DNA of 64,000 nucleotides from the NCBI RefSeq assembly GCF_017104565.1, contig NZ_JAAGPD010000014.1:124001-188000 (forward strand). The letters are read 5' to 3'. Below are positions 9,262 through 17,256 of the stretch, one piece after another; the stretch's first letter is position 1, and the number at the start of each line of letters is the position of its first letter. Both the position numbers and the translations under genes were made by a program. Below the pieces are notes generated by a model. It did no database searches. It was not told the DNA's origin and saw nothing but the letters and a program-made list of their open reading frames with translations. Source of the stretch: Paraburkholderia sp. Tr-20389. GTDB taxonomy: Bacteria > Pseudomonadota > Gammaproteobacteria > Burkholderiales > Burkholderiaceae.

Positions 9262-11586
9262 ATGGACAAGACCACCAAGCCTGGCCGCATCGAACCGTAC
9301 ACAGGGCCTGCCGCCGGTTGGGGCGCATTGAAGTACGTCGCGCTCAACCTGATGAAGGAGAAGGTTGCCGGCGGAAAGTACAAGACGCTGTTCAAACAGA
9401 ACCAGCCGGACGGCTTCGACTGCCCGGGCTGCGCATGGCCTGATCGTCAGCATGCGTCGACGTTCGAGTTCTGCGAAAACGGCGTGAAGGCCGTCGCAGC
9501 GGAAGCGACGAGCAAACGCGTGACGCCCGCATTCTTCGCGCAGCACACCGTCGACGAACTGATGAAGCAGGACGATTACACGCTCGAACAGCACGGCCGC
9601 CTGACCGATCCGATGGTGTTCGATCCTCTCACGGACAAGTACAGATCCATTTCGTGGGATGACGCGTATCGACTGATCGCAAAGCATCTGAAAGGACTCG
9701 ACAGTCCGCATCGCGCCGCCTTTTACACATCCGGCCGCGCGAGCAACGAAGCCGCGTTCCTGTATCAGTTGTTCGTGCGCATGTACGGCACGAACAACTT
9801 CCCCGACTGCTCGAACATGTGCCACGAGGCCACGAGCCGAGGCCTGCCGACGACCGTCGGCATCGGCAAGGGCACGGTGACACTCGAGGACTTCGAGCAC
9901 GCCGACACGCTGCTGATCTTCGGCCAGAATCCCGCGACGAACCATCCGCGCATGCTCGGCGAACTGCGCGAATGCGCGAAGCGCGGCGCGACGATCGTGT
10001 CGATCAACCCGCTGCGCGAGCGCGGGCTGGAGCGTTTCGCGAGCCCGCAGCACGTGACGGACATGATGACGATGTCGGGCGTGAAGATCGCGTCGACCTT
10101 CATCCAGCCGAAGATCGGCGGCGACTTTGCACTCATCAAGGGCGTCGCGAAGCGCGTGCTGGAACTCGACGACCTCGCCGTCGAACAGAATGCGGAGCGC
10201 GTGCTCGACGTTGCGTTTCTCGAAGAGCACACGGCCAACTTCGAGGCGTTCGCCGCCGATCTGCGCGCCGAGAGCTGGGCCGCGCTGGTCGAAGAAGCAG
10301 GCGTGCCGCGTGAAGACATCGAAGATCTTGCGCGCATCTACGTGAACGGCAAGCGTGTGATTTCGACGTGGGGCATGGGTATCACACAGCACAAGAATTC
10401 GGTGGCGACGGTGCACATGCTGTCGAACCTGATGATGATGCGCGGCAATATCGGCCGGCTCGGCGCGGGCTTGTGCCCGGTGCGCGGCCACTCGAACGTG
10501 CAGGGCAACCGCACGATCGGCATCGAGGAAAAGCCGACGGACGCGTTTCTCGACCGACTCGGCAAGGTGTTCGATTTCGAGCCGCCGCGCGGTCACGGCT
10601 ACGACGTGGTCGAAACGATCGAAGCGATGCTGGAAGGCCACGTGAAGGTGTTCATCGGACTCGGCGGCAATTTCTCGATCGCGACGCCGGACACGCCGCG
10701 CACGTGGGACGCGCTGCGTGCGTGCGACCTGACCGTGCACATCACGACCAAGCTGAATCGCAGCCATCTCGTGCATGGCAAGGAAGCGCTGATCCTGCCG
10801 ACGCTCGGCCGCACTGAAATTGATCTGCAGAACGGCATCGCACAAGGCGTGACCGTTGAAGACTCGATGAGCATGGTGCATGTGTCGTATGGGATGAATC
10901 AACCGGCGTCGGAAAATCTCGTGTCGGAGACGCGCATCGTTGCGCAGATCGCGCATGCGACGCTTGGCAGCGCGAAGGTCGACTGGCTCGGCTATGCGAA
11001 CGATTACGCGAAGATTCGCGATGCGATCGAATGGTCGATTGACGGCTTTTACGATTACAACGAGCGCATTGCTCAGCCGGGCGGTTTCCATCTGCGCGTT
11101 GCGTCGCGTGAGCGCGACTGGAAGACGGACACGGGCAAGGCGAATTTCGTCGTGCATCAGATTCAGCGCGACACGCCGATCCAACGCGCGAAGAAGCTGC
11201 ACGGCGAGCGTGCGATGACGTTGATGACCACGCGTTCGCATGACCAGTACAACACCACTATCTACGCGCTCGATGATCGCTATCGTGGTGTGTATAACCA
11301 GCGTCGTGTTGTGTTTGCCAACGCGGCTGACATTGCGATGCTTGGGTTCAGGGCTGGTGACTGGGTCGATATGGAAACCATCTGGGATGATGGGATCGAG
11401 CGGCGTGCTGAGCGGTTCTTGCTGGTTGAGTATGATATTCCGCGTGGATGTCTTGGGGCTTACTATCCTGAGACGAATCCGCTCGTGCCTTTGTCCAGCA
11501 CCGCTGATGTATGTAATACGCCTACATCCAAGTCAATTCCGGTTTTGTTGTGGCCGTCGGCCGCTGATGTGGGTGTCGCTGCTTGA
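9262..11586 (+). CDS. FdhF/YdeP-family molybdopterin oxidoreductase
   Basis: This 774-residue cytosolic enzyme of the formate-dehydrogenase-like superfamily uses a bis-molybdopterin guanine dinucleotide cofactor. The N-terminus has Cys54 and Cys57 (DCPGCAWPD) and Cys71 (FCENG), fewer cysteines than classical FdhF. This matches the YdeP branch (E. coli YdeP is about 759 residues, implicated in acid resistance). Core motifs include SWDDAYRLIAKHL, FYTSGRASNEAAFLYQLF, NMCHEATSRGLP, FGQNPATNHPRMLGEL and the C-terminal TRSHDQYNTTIYALDDRYRGV of the MopB C-terminal domain. There is no signal peptide. Codon use shifts over the last 300 bases, with more T-ending codons than upstream, just before repeat copy 1. 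The substrate is unknown. Confidence 0.9.
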   Translation: MDKTTKPGRIEPYTGPAAGWGALKYVALNLMKEKVAGGKYKTLFKQNQPDGFDCPGCAWPDRQHASTFEFCENGVKAVAAEATSKRVTPAFFAQHTVDELMKQDDYTLEQHGRLTDPMVFDPLTDKYRSISWDDAYRLIAKHLKGLDSPHRAAFYTSGRASNEAAFLYQLFVRMYGTNNFPDCSNMCHEATSRGLPTTVGIGKGTVTLEDFEHADTLLIFGQNPATNHPRMLGELRECAKRGATIVSINPLRERGLERFASPQHVTDMMTMSGVKIASTFIQPKIGGDFALIKGVAKRVLELDDLAVEQNAERVLDVAFLEEHTANFEAFAADLRAESWAALVEEAGVPREDIEDLARIYVNGKRVISTWGMGITQHKNSVATVHMLSNLMMMRGNIGRLGAGLCPVRGHSNVQGNRTIGIEEKPTDAFLDRLGKVFDFEPPRGHGYDVVETIEAMLEGHVKVFIGLGGNFSIATPDTPRTWDALRACDLTVHITTKLNRSHLVHGKEALILPTLGRTEIDLQNGIAQGVTVEDSMSMVHVSYGMNQPASENLVSETRIVAQIAHATLGSAKVDWLGYANDYAKIRDAIEWSIDGFYDYNERIAQPGGFHLRVASRERDWKTDTGKANFVVHQIQRDTPIQRAKKLHGERAMTLMTTRSHDQYNTTIYALDDRYRGVYNQRRVVFANAADIAMLGFRAGDWVDMETIWDDGIERRAERFLLVEYDIPRGCLGAYYPETNPLVPLSSTADVCNTPTSKSIPVLLWPSAADVGVAA

Positions 11587-11589
11587 TTT

Positions 11590-11682
11590 TTTTTTGTGTC
11601 TGCGACGCTAGTCGCGATTTTGGGGGTTTTGCTGGCGAGCGTTTTTTTTCGCTGGCATCCGCGCTATGTCTCTGGTTTGCTG
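11590..11682. repeat. Flank module of repeat copy 1 (T-rich, GCGAC hairpin)
   Basis: Directly after the oxidoreductase stop comes a T-run, then a GCGAC-GCTA-GTCGC hairpin (11602-11615) followed by GATTTT, then a second T-run and GCTGGCATCCGCG. Near-identical modules flank copies 2 (17173-17186) and 3 (34705-34717, inverted). It could act as a weak terminator. Confidence 0.65.
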
Positions 11683-12268
11683 GCGTTGCCCCTGTGCGGG
11701 GCGGCACCTACTTTTCTTTGCCGCGGCAAAGAAAAGTAGGCAAAAGAAAGCCGCTAACCCCGCCAGCCCGTGTTCTTGCCTGCGGGCCCCCAGCAGGTCC
11801 CGCACTCCACACGGTAACGCGCTATCTTCCGCCCGTTGCCAGCGCCTCGAACAGGCGCATCACCCACTCCAATCACCCGCAGGCAGCCAGCGGCAGCGAC
11901 CCGTCCGCGCCGCCCAGGTGGCAAACTGTGTGTAGGTAATCGCACCACATGCGTTCGCGATCCTACGACACCGATCCCGGTTTTCGGTCCGGAGTGGTGC
12001 ACTTCCATCGCGACGGCCTACACACAGTTTGCCACCTGGGCGGCCGCGAACGCCTGGTAACGCGGCCCGTGACGCGAGAGTGTGAAGCGGGTGATGCGTG
12101 AGTTAGCACGCTGGCAACGCGCGCAAACGGACGCGTTGCCGCGTGAAGCGTAAGAACTGTCGGGGGCCCGCAGGCAACAACAAGCACTGGCGGGGTTAGC
12201 CCGCTTTCTTTGCTTACTTTCTTTGCGGCGGCAAAGAAAGTAAGTGCCGCCCCGCACAGGGGCAACGC
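11683..12268. repeat. Nested inverted-repeat element, copy 1 (586 bp)
   Basis: The element begins GCGTTGCCCCTGTGCGGGGC and ends with the reverse complement of that sequence. Each end carries a small GCCCC/GGGGC hairpin and then a larger one: a perfect 34-bp palindrome at 11707-11740, and a 14-bp stem with a 4-nt loop at 12213-12244. Further in come arms with GCCTGCGGGCCCCCA-like segments and their inverted counterparts. At the centre is a 136-bp core. It separates two convergent genes. Copies 2 and 3 in this window have the same architecture and the opposite orientation. No reading frame in it is convincing; the peptides it encodes simply repeat from copy to copy. Confidence 0.9.
11909..12044. 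repeat. Core of repeat copy 1, MITE-like, 27-bp perfect inverted ends
   Basis: The left end (11909-11935) starts GCCGCCCAGGTGGCAAACTG and its perfect reverse complement is at 12018-12044, giving a 136-bp unit. The interior is the inverse complement of the interiors of copies 2 and 3, with scattered substitutions. It has no coding capacity. I see no obvious target-site duplication. Confidence 0.85.
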
Positions 12269-12385
12269 ATGAATCACGACATGAAACCGCGGACGCCAGC
12301 GAAAGCGAAAAACCAAAAACCAAAAACCGGCGACGCCGCGCCGCAGGCAAAAAACCAAACCGGCGAAGCCCGCGCCGAGAAGGCA

Positions 12386-13243
12386 CTACCCCTTGAGTAG
12401 CTGGCCGATCACCCGTTCCAGAGTGACACTACCCTTGACCACCGCCGAAGGCGATTCAAACTCGATCCATCCTTCATTAAACCCATCGATCATCTGCATC
12501 CGCGGCAGCGGATTCTGCATGCCTTGTGAGCAAAACAACGGCTCCCACTCCTCGCGAGGAACGACTTGCACACGCACCTCGCGCCCCAGCGCGACCGCAA
12601 ACGCATGAGCAATTTCGTTCGGCGTCACACGTCGAGGACCTTCCAGCTCAACGACCCGTACCCCCACCCAGGAATCCTGCAGCAATCCCGCGGCCACGCG
12701 GCCAATATCAGCAGTGGCGACCATCGGCACCGGCTTGTCGAGCGGTTGAAGAAAGCTCGGAATCACACCGTCCGCGCGTGCGGGCTCGACGTCCCACACA
12801 CAGTTCTCGAAGAACCACGCAGCGCGCAAAAACGCGACCGGCATCGGCAGCGTGCGCAACGCCTGCTCCATGAGTCCAAGCTGGTTCAGCAGATTCGGCT
12901 GCGTCGCCTGCGCACCGACCGTCGAAAGCACCACCACGCGCGACGGCTGAGCCGCGCTCAGCGCTTCACGCAACGCCGCAATAGTCCGACGCGACTCGGC
13001 GAAATCCGGCGACGGATCGAAGACTGGCGGCAACAGCACGAACACCCCTTCGACGCCCTCGAACGCACGCCGCAGCGCATCCGCGTCATGCATATCCGCA
13101 AGCGCCACCTCGCACCCCCTGGCGGCCCACGATGCACCCTTTGCTTCGCTGCGCACCACCGCCCGCACCGCCTGGCCCTGCGTCAATAGCGTATTCGCAA
13201 CTACACCGCCAACCTGCCCCGTAATCCCTGTAACAGCGAACAT
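12386..13243 (-). CDS. NmrA-family NAD(P)-binding protein
   Basis: This 285-residue protein starts with a Rossmann motif, MFAVTGITGQVGGVVANTLL (GxxGxxG). It continues with the atypical-SDR pattern AVVRSEAKGASWAARGCEVALADMHDADALRRAFEGVEGVFVLLPP, typical of NmrA/QOR2-like sensors or reductases. There is no SDR catalytic YxxxK. The start at 13243 is set by GGGAG about 9 bases upstream. It is divergent from a LysR gene, which probably regulates it. It may be a redox sensor or quinone/NADPH oxidoreductase; the substrate is unknown. Confidence 0.87.
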   Translation of the reverse strand: MFAVTGITGQVGGVVANTLLTQGQAVRAVVRSEAKGASWAARGCEVALADMHDADALRRAFEGVEGVFVLLPPVFDPSPDFAESRRTIAALREALSAAQPSRVVVLSTVGAQATQPNLLNQLGLMEQALRTLPMPVAFLRAAWFFENCVWDVEPARADGVIPSFLQPLDKPVPMVATADIGRVAAGLLQDSWVGVRVVELEGPRRVTPNEIAHAFAVALGREVRVQVVPREEWEPLFCSQGMQNPLPRMQMIDGFNEGWIEFESPSAVVKGSVTLERVIGQLLKG

Positions 13244-13312
13244 CTGCGTACTCCCGTTCAAATGAATGACCTGCAACGGGATTGATTCTGGGCCTCGCAG
13301 GCACTTGATACC

Positions 13313-13328
13313 ATGACATGAATGTCAT
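13313..13328. promoter_or_regulatory. Candidate LysR operator, ATGACAT-N2-ATGTCAT
   Basis: A perfect 7-bp dyad with a 2-base spacer lies in the 131-base gap between the divergent NmrA-like and LysR genes, 47 bases before the LysR start. Related half-sites (AATGAC, ATTCATGAC) flank it. LysR regulators usually bind such interrupted dyads between divergent genes. Confidence 0.45.
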
Positions 13329-13374
13329 TTGATTCATGACACAATGGCATCCAGACAAAACGCAGGAGCGCACG

Positions 13375-14307
13375 ATGTCCTTCGACGAACGGATTCTCAA
13401 CGGCATGGGCGTGCTGACGGCGATCGTCGAAAGCGGCAGCTTCGCGAGCGCGGGCGAGCGGCTCGACATGTCGCAATCGGGCGTGAGCCGCTCGGTCGCA
13501 CGGCTGGAAGCGAGGCTCGGCATCCGCCTGTTCGATCGCACGACGCGCATCGTCAAGCTCACCGACGAAGGCCGGCGCCTCTACGAGCAGATCGTCCCGC
13601 TGATGGACGGCCTCGAAGAAGCAGCCGCGTCGGCAGCCGGGGGCGCAACGGCCGTGCGTGGGCGGCTGCGCGTCAACGTCGATCCGTTCTTCTCGAAAAT
13701 CGTGCTGAGTCCGCGTGTGGGCGAGTTCGTCGCGCGCTACCCTGAACTGAATCTAGACCTGATCACGCGCGATCAGGCCGGCGATATGGTCGCCGATGGC
13801 TTCGATGTCGCGGTGCGTTTCGGCGAGCCGCGTCCATCGACGCTCATCGCGCGCAAACTGCTCGACACGCGCATTGTGACGGCCGCATCGCCGGGCTATC
13901 TGAAGAAATATGGCCGGCCGCTCAAGCCGACCGACCTCGAGCGCGAGCCGCACAGTTGCATCCAGTATCGCGATCCGGAAACGGGACGGCCGTTCGTATG
14001 GGAATTTCACCGGCCGCGCAAAAAAGTCATCATCGACGCGCGCGGCAGACTGATGGTCAACGACGTGTCGACGATGCATGGCGCTTGCCTCGCCGGTCAC
14101 GGCATCGCCCAGATCATGGCGCTCGGCACGCAACCGCTGTTCGACAGCGGCCGGCTCGTCGATCTCTTTCCCGATTGGCCCGACGAGCGCTTCCCACTTT
14201 ACGCGCTCTACCCTTCGCGACGTCATCCGTCCGCAAAGGTGCGCGCGTTTCTCGACTTCATCGTCAAGATCACAGGCTCGTCGCTCGACGACAAGCCCTG
14301 GTACTGA
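13375..14307 (+). CDS. LysR-family transcriptional regulator
   Basis: This 310-residue protein has the LysR N-terminal helix-turn-helix ILNGMGVLTAIVESGSFASAGERLDMSQSGVSRSVARLEARLGIRLFDRTTRIVKLTDEGRRLYE (about 5-70). A periplasmic-binding-protein-like effector domain follows (VRGRLRVNVDPFFSKIVLSPRVGEFVARYPELNLDL and onward). GGAG precedes the ATG. It is divergent from the NmrA-like gene, with a dyad between them, so local regulation is likely. The effector is unknown. Confidence 0.92.
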   Translation: MSFDERILNGMGVLTAIVESGSFASAGERLDMSQSGVSRSVARLEARLGIRLFDRTTRIVKLTDEGRRLYEQIVPLMDGLEEAAASAAGGATAVRGRLRVNVDPFFSKIVLSPRVGEFVARYPELNLDLITRDQAGDMVADGFDVAVRFGEPRPSTLIARKLLDTRIVTAASPGYLKKYGRPLKPTDLEREPHSCIQYRDPETGRPFVWEFHRPRKKVIIDARGRLMVNDVSTMHGACLAGHGIAQIMALGTQPLFDSGRLVDLFPDWPDERFPLYALYPSRRHPSAKVRAFLDFIVKITGSSLDDKPWY

Positions 14308-14692
14308 CGCTGCGGATACGCGCGCTCATTTGCTGTTCTTCGCGCGAGCCGGCCACGCAATCGCGTTGTAATCGTATGTCTAATAGCTCTCCACACTGCC
14401 GCTGATATATAGGGCCGTCCGCGTTGTCCATTCGACTGCGACGAGCAGAAGAATGGGTTAAAACAGGCCCCCCCATCATCCCGCCCAAACGGATAGGTTT
14501 GCCCTGAAATTTATCCGATCAAGATTCGCACAACACCACGAGGTTCTGGGCAACTCAGGTTGCGCCGAAGTCTCGATGACTGGTGTCCACTGTGAATCGC
14601 CGCCCCGCGCGATCAGGAACTCGCAAAAGCAAACCAGAAACCAAGCGACACGTTGATCGTCTGCTGGAAGCTGATTCTGGAAGGAAACAGCC
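14308..14692. other. Intergenic region, no gene seen
   Basis: This 385-base stretch is less GC-rich than average. It holds a weak inverted repeat, CGGATA (14490-14495) and TATCCG (14512-14517), about 180 bases before the next start. No reading frame is convincing. It probably contains the promoter of the two hypothetical genes that follow. Confidence 0.45.
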
Positions 14693-15298
14693 ATGTACCA
14701 GATCTACCGCTGCATTCGTTGTGGCATGTCGACACCGAATAGCGGCAATGGAAAGGACTGCGGTGCTTGCAGACGCGGCGTGATGCGGCCCATTTCGAGC
14801 GGCCGGCTCTCTCGTGGCGGCTTGATCAAGCAGGCGCGCCAGATCGAAGCTGCGAACCGCATTTCACACGCGCAGACAGTCTCGATCTACGGGCGAATCG
14901 CGATGCTGCTCGACCGGGGTCTCAAGGAATCTCGCGCAAAACGCACTACCGTCGAAAGCCTGATCGACAAGGCGCGTCACGAAGCGGCCGATGAATGTGC
15001 AATCGCGCCGGAGACCATCAGGCATCACATCCTGACCCAGCTGGCAGACGCGCTCGAAAGCGACCTCAAAAGCCGCTTCGAGACGGCGGCGGCGAATATG
15101 TCGACACCGTGCGGCTGGACCACCATCGACGAAATCCACCTCGTCGAACGTCTGGCGGGACGCAGAGACGCACCCAGCGTTCTGCGTCGATATCTCTGTG
15201 CGTTGGAACAGCGCACGAATTTTGAAGGCCTCGATGTCAAAGCCATCGAGCTGCGCGTCCAGACGCTTCTGCGCCTCGCCGAGCGCGAAGCAGAGTGA
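14693..15298 (+). CDS. Hypothetical protein with N-terminal zinc-ribbon-like motif
   Basis: A 201-residue protein not recognised as a named family. The N-terminus has two Cys pairs, CIRC (7-10) and CGAC (23-26), spaced like a small zinc ribbon, followed by a basic stretch. The remainder is predicted helical, with LIKQARQIEAANRISHAQTVSIYGRIAMLL and a C-terminal DVKAIELRVQTLLRLAEREAE. GGAAGG-like bases precede the ATG. It is followed after 19 bases by a second hypothetical gene, so the two probably form an operon. DNA or RNA binding through the ribbon is possible but not shown. Confidence 0.72.
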   Translation: MYQIYRCIRCGMSTPNSGNGKDCGACRRGVMRPISSGRLSRGGLIKQARQIEAANRISHAQTVSIYGRIAMLLDRGLKESRAKRTTVESLIDKARHEAADECAIAPETIRHHILTQLADALESDLKSRFETAAANMSTPCGWTTIDEIHLVERLAGRRDAPSVLRRYLCALEQRTNFEGLDVKAIELRVQTLLRLAEREAE

Positions 15299-15317
15299 TC
15301 TCTCACCGGAGTGAATC

Positions 15318-15665
15318 ATGCACTCACAATACACCGCACCGCAGGACACCTCATGCGCGACACGCTCGCCGAACGAAGTCGGTAACGAGGTGATCCAGGA
15401 CCCCATCACCTGCGCCGAGCTGCTCAAAGAAATATCGGGTGCCTTCACCAAGGCCGACGAACAATTGCTGATGTACTCGATCGCACGCGGCGAGCCAAAG
15501 GATGCGTGCGTGATCCTCTGCCAGCTCATCAGGATCAAGGAACGCATCGTCGAGCGACGCAAGGCGGAAGCCAAAGCGATTGCAAACAAGCAACGGCCCG
15601 ACAGCGATCGTGCCGCCGATGTCGTACCGCACCACCGCACCTTCGTGATCGGCCTCGTGCGTTGA
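15318..15665 (+). CDS. Hypothetical protein, 115 residues, partner of upstream gene
   Basis: I do not recognise this protein. It has a helical middle (PITCAELLKEISGAFTKADEQLLMYSIARGEPKDACVILCQLIRIKERIVERRKAEAKAIANKQ, about 30-92), with a charged stretch that may form a short coiled coil. The N-terminus is polar. CCGGAGTGA precedes the ATG. It lies 19 bases after the zinc-ribbon protein on the same strand and is likely cotranslated with it. Codon use is a little less GC-biased than in the flanking metabolic genes. Confidence 0.65.
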   Translation: MHSQYTAPQDTSCATRSPNEVGNEVIQDPITCAELLKEISGAFTKADEQLLMYSIARGEPKDACVILCQLIRIKERIVERRKAEAKAIANKQRPDSDRAADVVPHHRTFVIGLVR

Positions 15666-15780
15666 CGATTTTCCCCATCTGCAAGCCGTTCTGCCTGGTC
15701 GGCGCACACCACGTCGCGCCGACATCCCTTACCGCGGTAAGCGGCGCGCATTGCAGTGCAGCCCCCCAGGGTTAAAACAT

Positions 15781-15810
15781 ATGTTGCCATTATTTTTTTC
15801 ATGGCAACAT
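15781..15810. promoter_or_regulatory. 10-bp perfect inverted repeat upstream of GltI-type gene
   Basis: ATGTTGCCAT is separated from ATGGCAACAT by ten bases that include a run of T. The half-site centres are 20 bases apart, about two helical turns, which suits a dimeric or paired regulator. It could equally form an RNA hairpin. It lies 70 bases before the start codon of the binding-protein gene. Confidence 0.5.
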
Positions 15811-15880
15811 TCGTAAACACGCTACGGACCGCGCGCATGTCGGTCCGGACGACTCAACGGATTCAACCTGGGGACCTGCA

Positions 15881-16789
15881 ATGAACCGACTGACTTCGCT
15901 CGCGCTTGCCTTGTGCGTGGCAGCGCCTTGCCTGATGACGACGACGGGCGCCACGGCGCAGGAATCGCAGCCGACGCTGGCCAAGATCGAAGCTGCGAAT
16001 CTGATCGCGATCGGCCATCGCGAGACCTCGGTGCCGTTCTCGTATGTCGATTCGAACAATCAGGTGATCGGCTTTTCGCAGGATCTGTGCAACCGCATCA
16101 TCGATGCGGTGAAGGTGAAGACGCACAAGCCGAACCTGCAGGTGCGCTTCATTCCTGTGACGTCGCAGAACCGCATTTCGCTGGTACAGAACGGCACTGT
16201 CGATCTCGAATGCGGCGTGACGACGAACCTCACGTCGCGCCAGAACCAGGTGGCGTTCGGCGACACGTTCTTCGTCGCGACGACGCGGCTGCTCACGCGC
16301 AAGGATTCGGGCATCAAGGACTTTCCAGACCTTGCCGGCAAGACGGTCGTGACGAATCAGGGGACGACGTCCGAGCGCATCCTGCGCAAGATGAACGAAG
16401 AGAAGAAGATGAGCATGCAGATCATCAGCGCGAAGGACTATGGCGAGGGCCGCATGACGCTGGAAACGGGACGCGCCGCCGCTTACATGATGGACGACGT
16501 GCTGCTTGCCGGCACGCGGACGCTGACGGCGAAGCCTGCGGACTGGGTGATCGTGGGCACGCCGCAGTCGTCGGAAGCGTATGGTTTCATGCTGCGCAAG
16601 GGCGATCCTGCGTTCCTCAAGCTCGTCGATGACACGCTGGCGCAGGTGATGAAGAGCGGCGAAATCGACGCGATGTATGACAGGTGGTTCATGAAACCCG
16701 TGCCGCCGAAGAACATGAACTTCGACTTCCCGATGAGCGACAACCTGCGTACGTTGTACAAGAATCCGAACGACAAGGCATTTGAGTAA
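15881..16789 (+). CDS. Amino-acid ABC transporter substrate-binding protein, GltI-like
   Basis: A 302-residue periplasmic protein with a Sec signal peptide (MNRLTSLALALCVAAPCLMTTTGATAQ, cleavage near residue 26). The class-3 solute-binding fold motifs are clear: LIAIGHRETSVPFSYVD, QVIGFSQDLCNRI, VTSQNRISLVQNGTVDLECG, FFVATTRLLTRKDSGIKDFPDLAGKTVV and GRAAAYMMDD. It resembles glutamate/aspartate-binding GltI. No permease or ATPase gene is adjacent, so it is an orphan that may serve a transporter encoded elsewhere. A second paralogue lies at 52614-53513. An inverted repeat upstream may be its operator. Confidence 0.9.
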   Translation: MNRLTSLALALCVAAPCLMTTTGATAQESQPTLAKIEAANLIAIGHRETSVPFSYVDSNNQVIGFSQDLCNRIIDAVKVKTHKPNLQVRFIPVTSQNRISLVQNGTVDLECGVTTNLTSRQNQVAFGDTFFVATTRLLTRKDSGIKDFPDLAGKTVVTNQGTTSERILRKMNEEKKMSMQIISAKDYGEGRMTLETGRAAAYMMDDVLLAGTRTLTAKPADWVIVGTPQSSEAYGFMLRKGDPAFLKLVDDTLAQVMKSGEIDAMYDRWFMKPVPPKNMNFDFPMSDNLRTLYKNPNDKAFE

Positions 16790-16933
16790 GGTCGCTCGCA
16801 ACGGTGCTCGCGCTGCCCTTGCAGGGTGCTTTCACTCGCGGCGCGTGTGGTGCGGTCGCATTCCGTCATGTGCAGGCCGCCGGAGTAGAATCGAACGAAT
16901 GGAAACTCGTAACGGTCCTGCTCCGGAGCTGCA

Positions 16934-17155
16934 ATGAACCCGCCTTCGCCAAAAGAAGAAAAGACGCGCTGGAAACCGTCTCCCACGTTGTTGAACGTGC
17001 TGACCGCACTGATTGGGATTGGCACGTTGTGTGCCGGGATTGGCTGGCTCGTTTATAGCTGGTATGTCGATCTTGAAGTGCCTTACTTCGCCATCCCGCT
17101 CGTGATGTGTGTGCCTGTTATTGTTGCTGTTGCGTTTCGGAATATGTTTGATTAG
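16934..17155 (+). CDS. Small two-helix membrane protein, 73 residues
   Basis: Not a named family. The first 17 residues are polar (MNPPSPKEEKTRWKPSP). Two hydrophobic segments follow, LLNVLTALIGIGTLCAGIGWLVYSW (about 19-43) and YFAIPLVMCVPVIVAVAF (about 51-68), so both ends should face the cytosol. CGGAGC lies 7 bases before the ATG. The last third uses many T-ending codons, as do other gene ends next to the repeat elements. It stops just before repeat copy 2. Confidence 0.7.
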   Translation: MNPPSPKEEKTRWKPSPTLLNVLTALIGIGTLCAGIGWLVYSWYVDLEVPYFAIPLVMCVPVIVAVAFRNMFD

Positions 17156-17157
17156 GG

Positions 17158-17256
17158 TTGGTTTTTTTGTCTGCGACGCTAGTCGCCATTCTGGTTTTTT
17201 TTTGCTGGCGAGCGCCTTATTTTCGCTGGCGTCCGCGGTTTCATGTCGTGATTCAT
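17158..17256. repeat. Left flank module of repeat copy 2
   Basis: After the small membrane protein come a T-run, a GCGAC-GCTA-GTCGC hairpin (17173-17186), a second T-run and TTCGCTGGCGTCCGCGG. The last part matches the inverted right flank of copy 1, including the ATGTCGTGATTCATGC stretch next to the element. Confidence 0.65.

Noticed and set aside
11909-12044. Core with 27-bp inverted ends as an insertion sequence
   Set aside because: No transposase or room for one, and no clear target duplication. At most a non-autonomous element.
11583-12386. Overlapping frames of 60-150 codons in both strands of the repeat regions (also at 17109-17934 and 33823-34942)
   Set aside because: The same peptides recur between copies on opposite strands because the DNA is repeated. 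They lack ribosome-binding sites, and the composition is set by hairpins and tracts.
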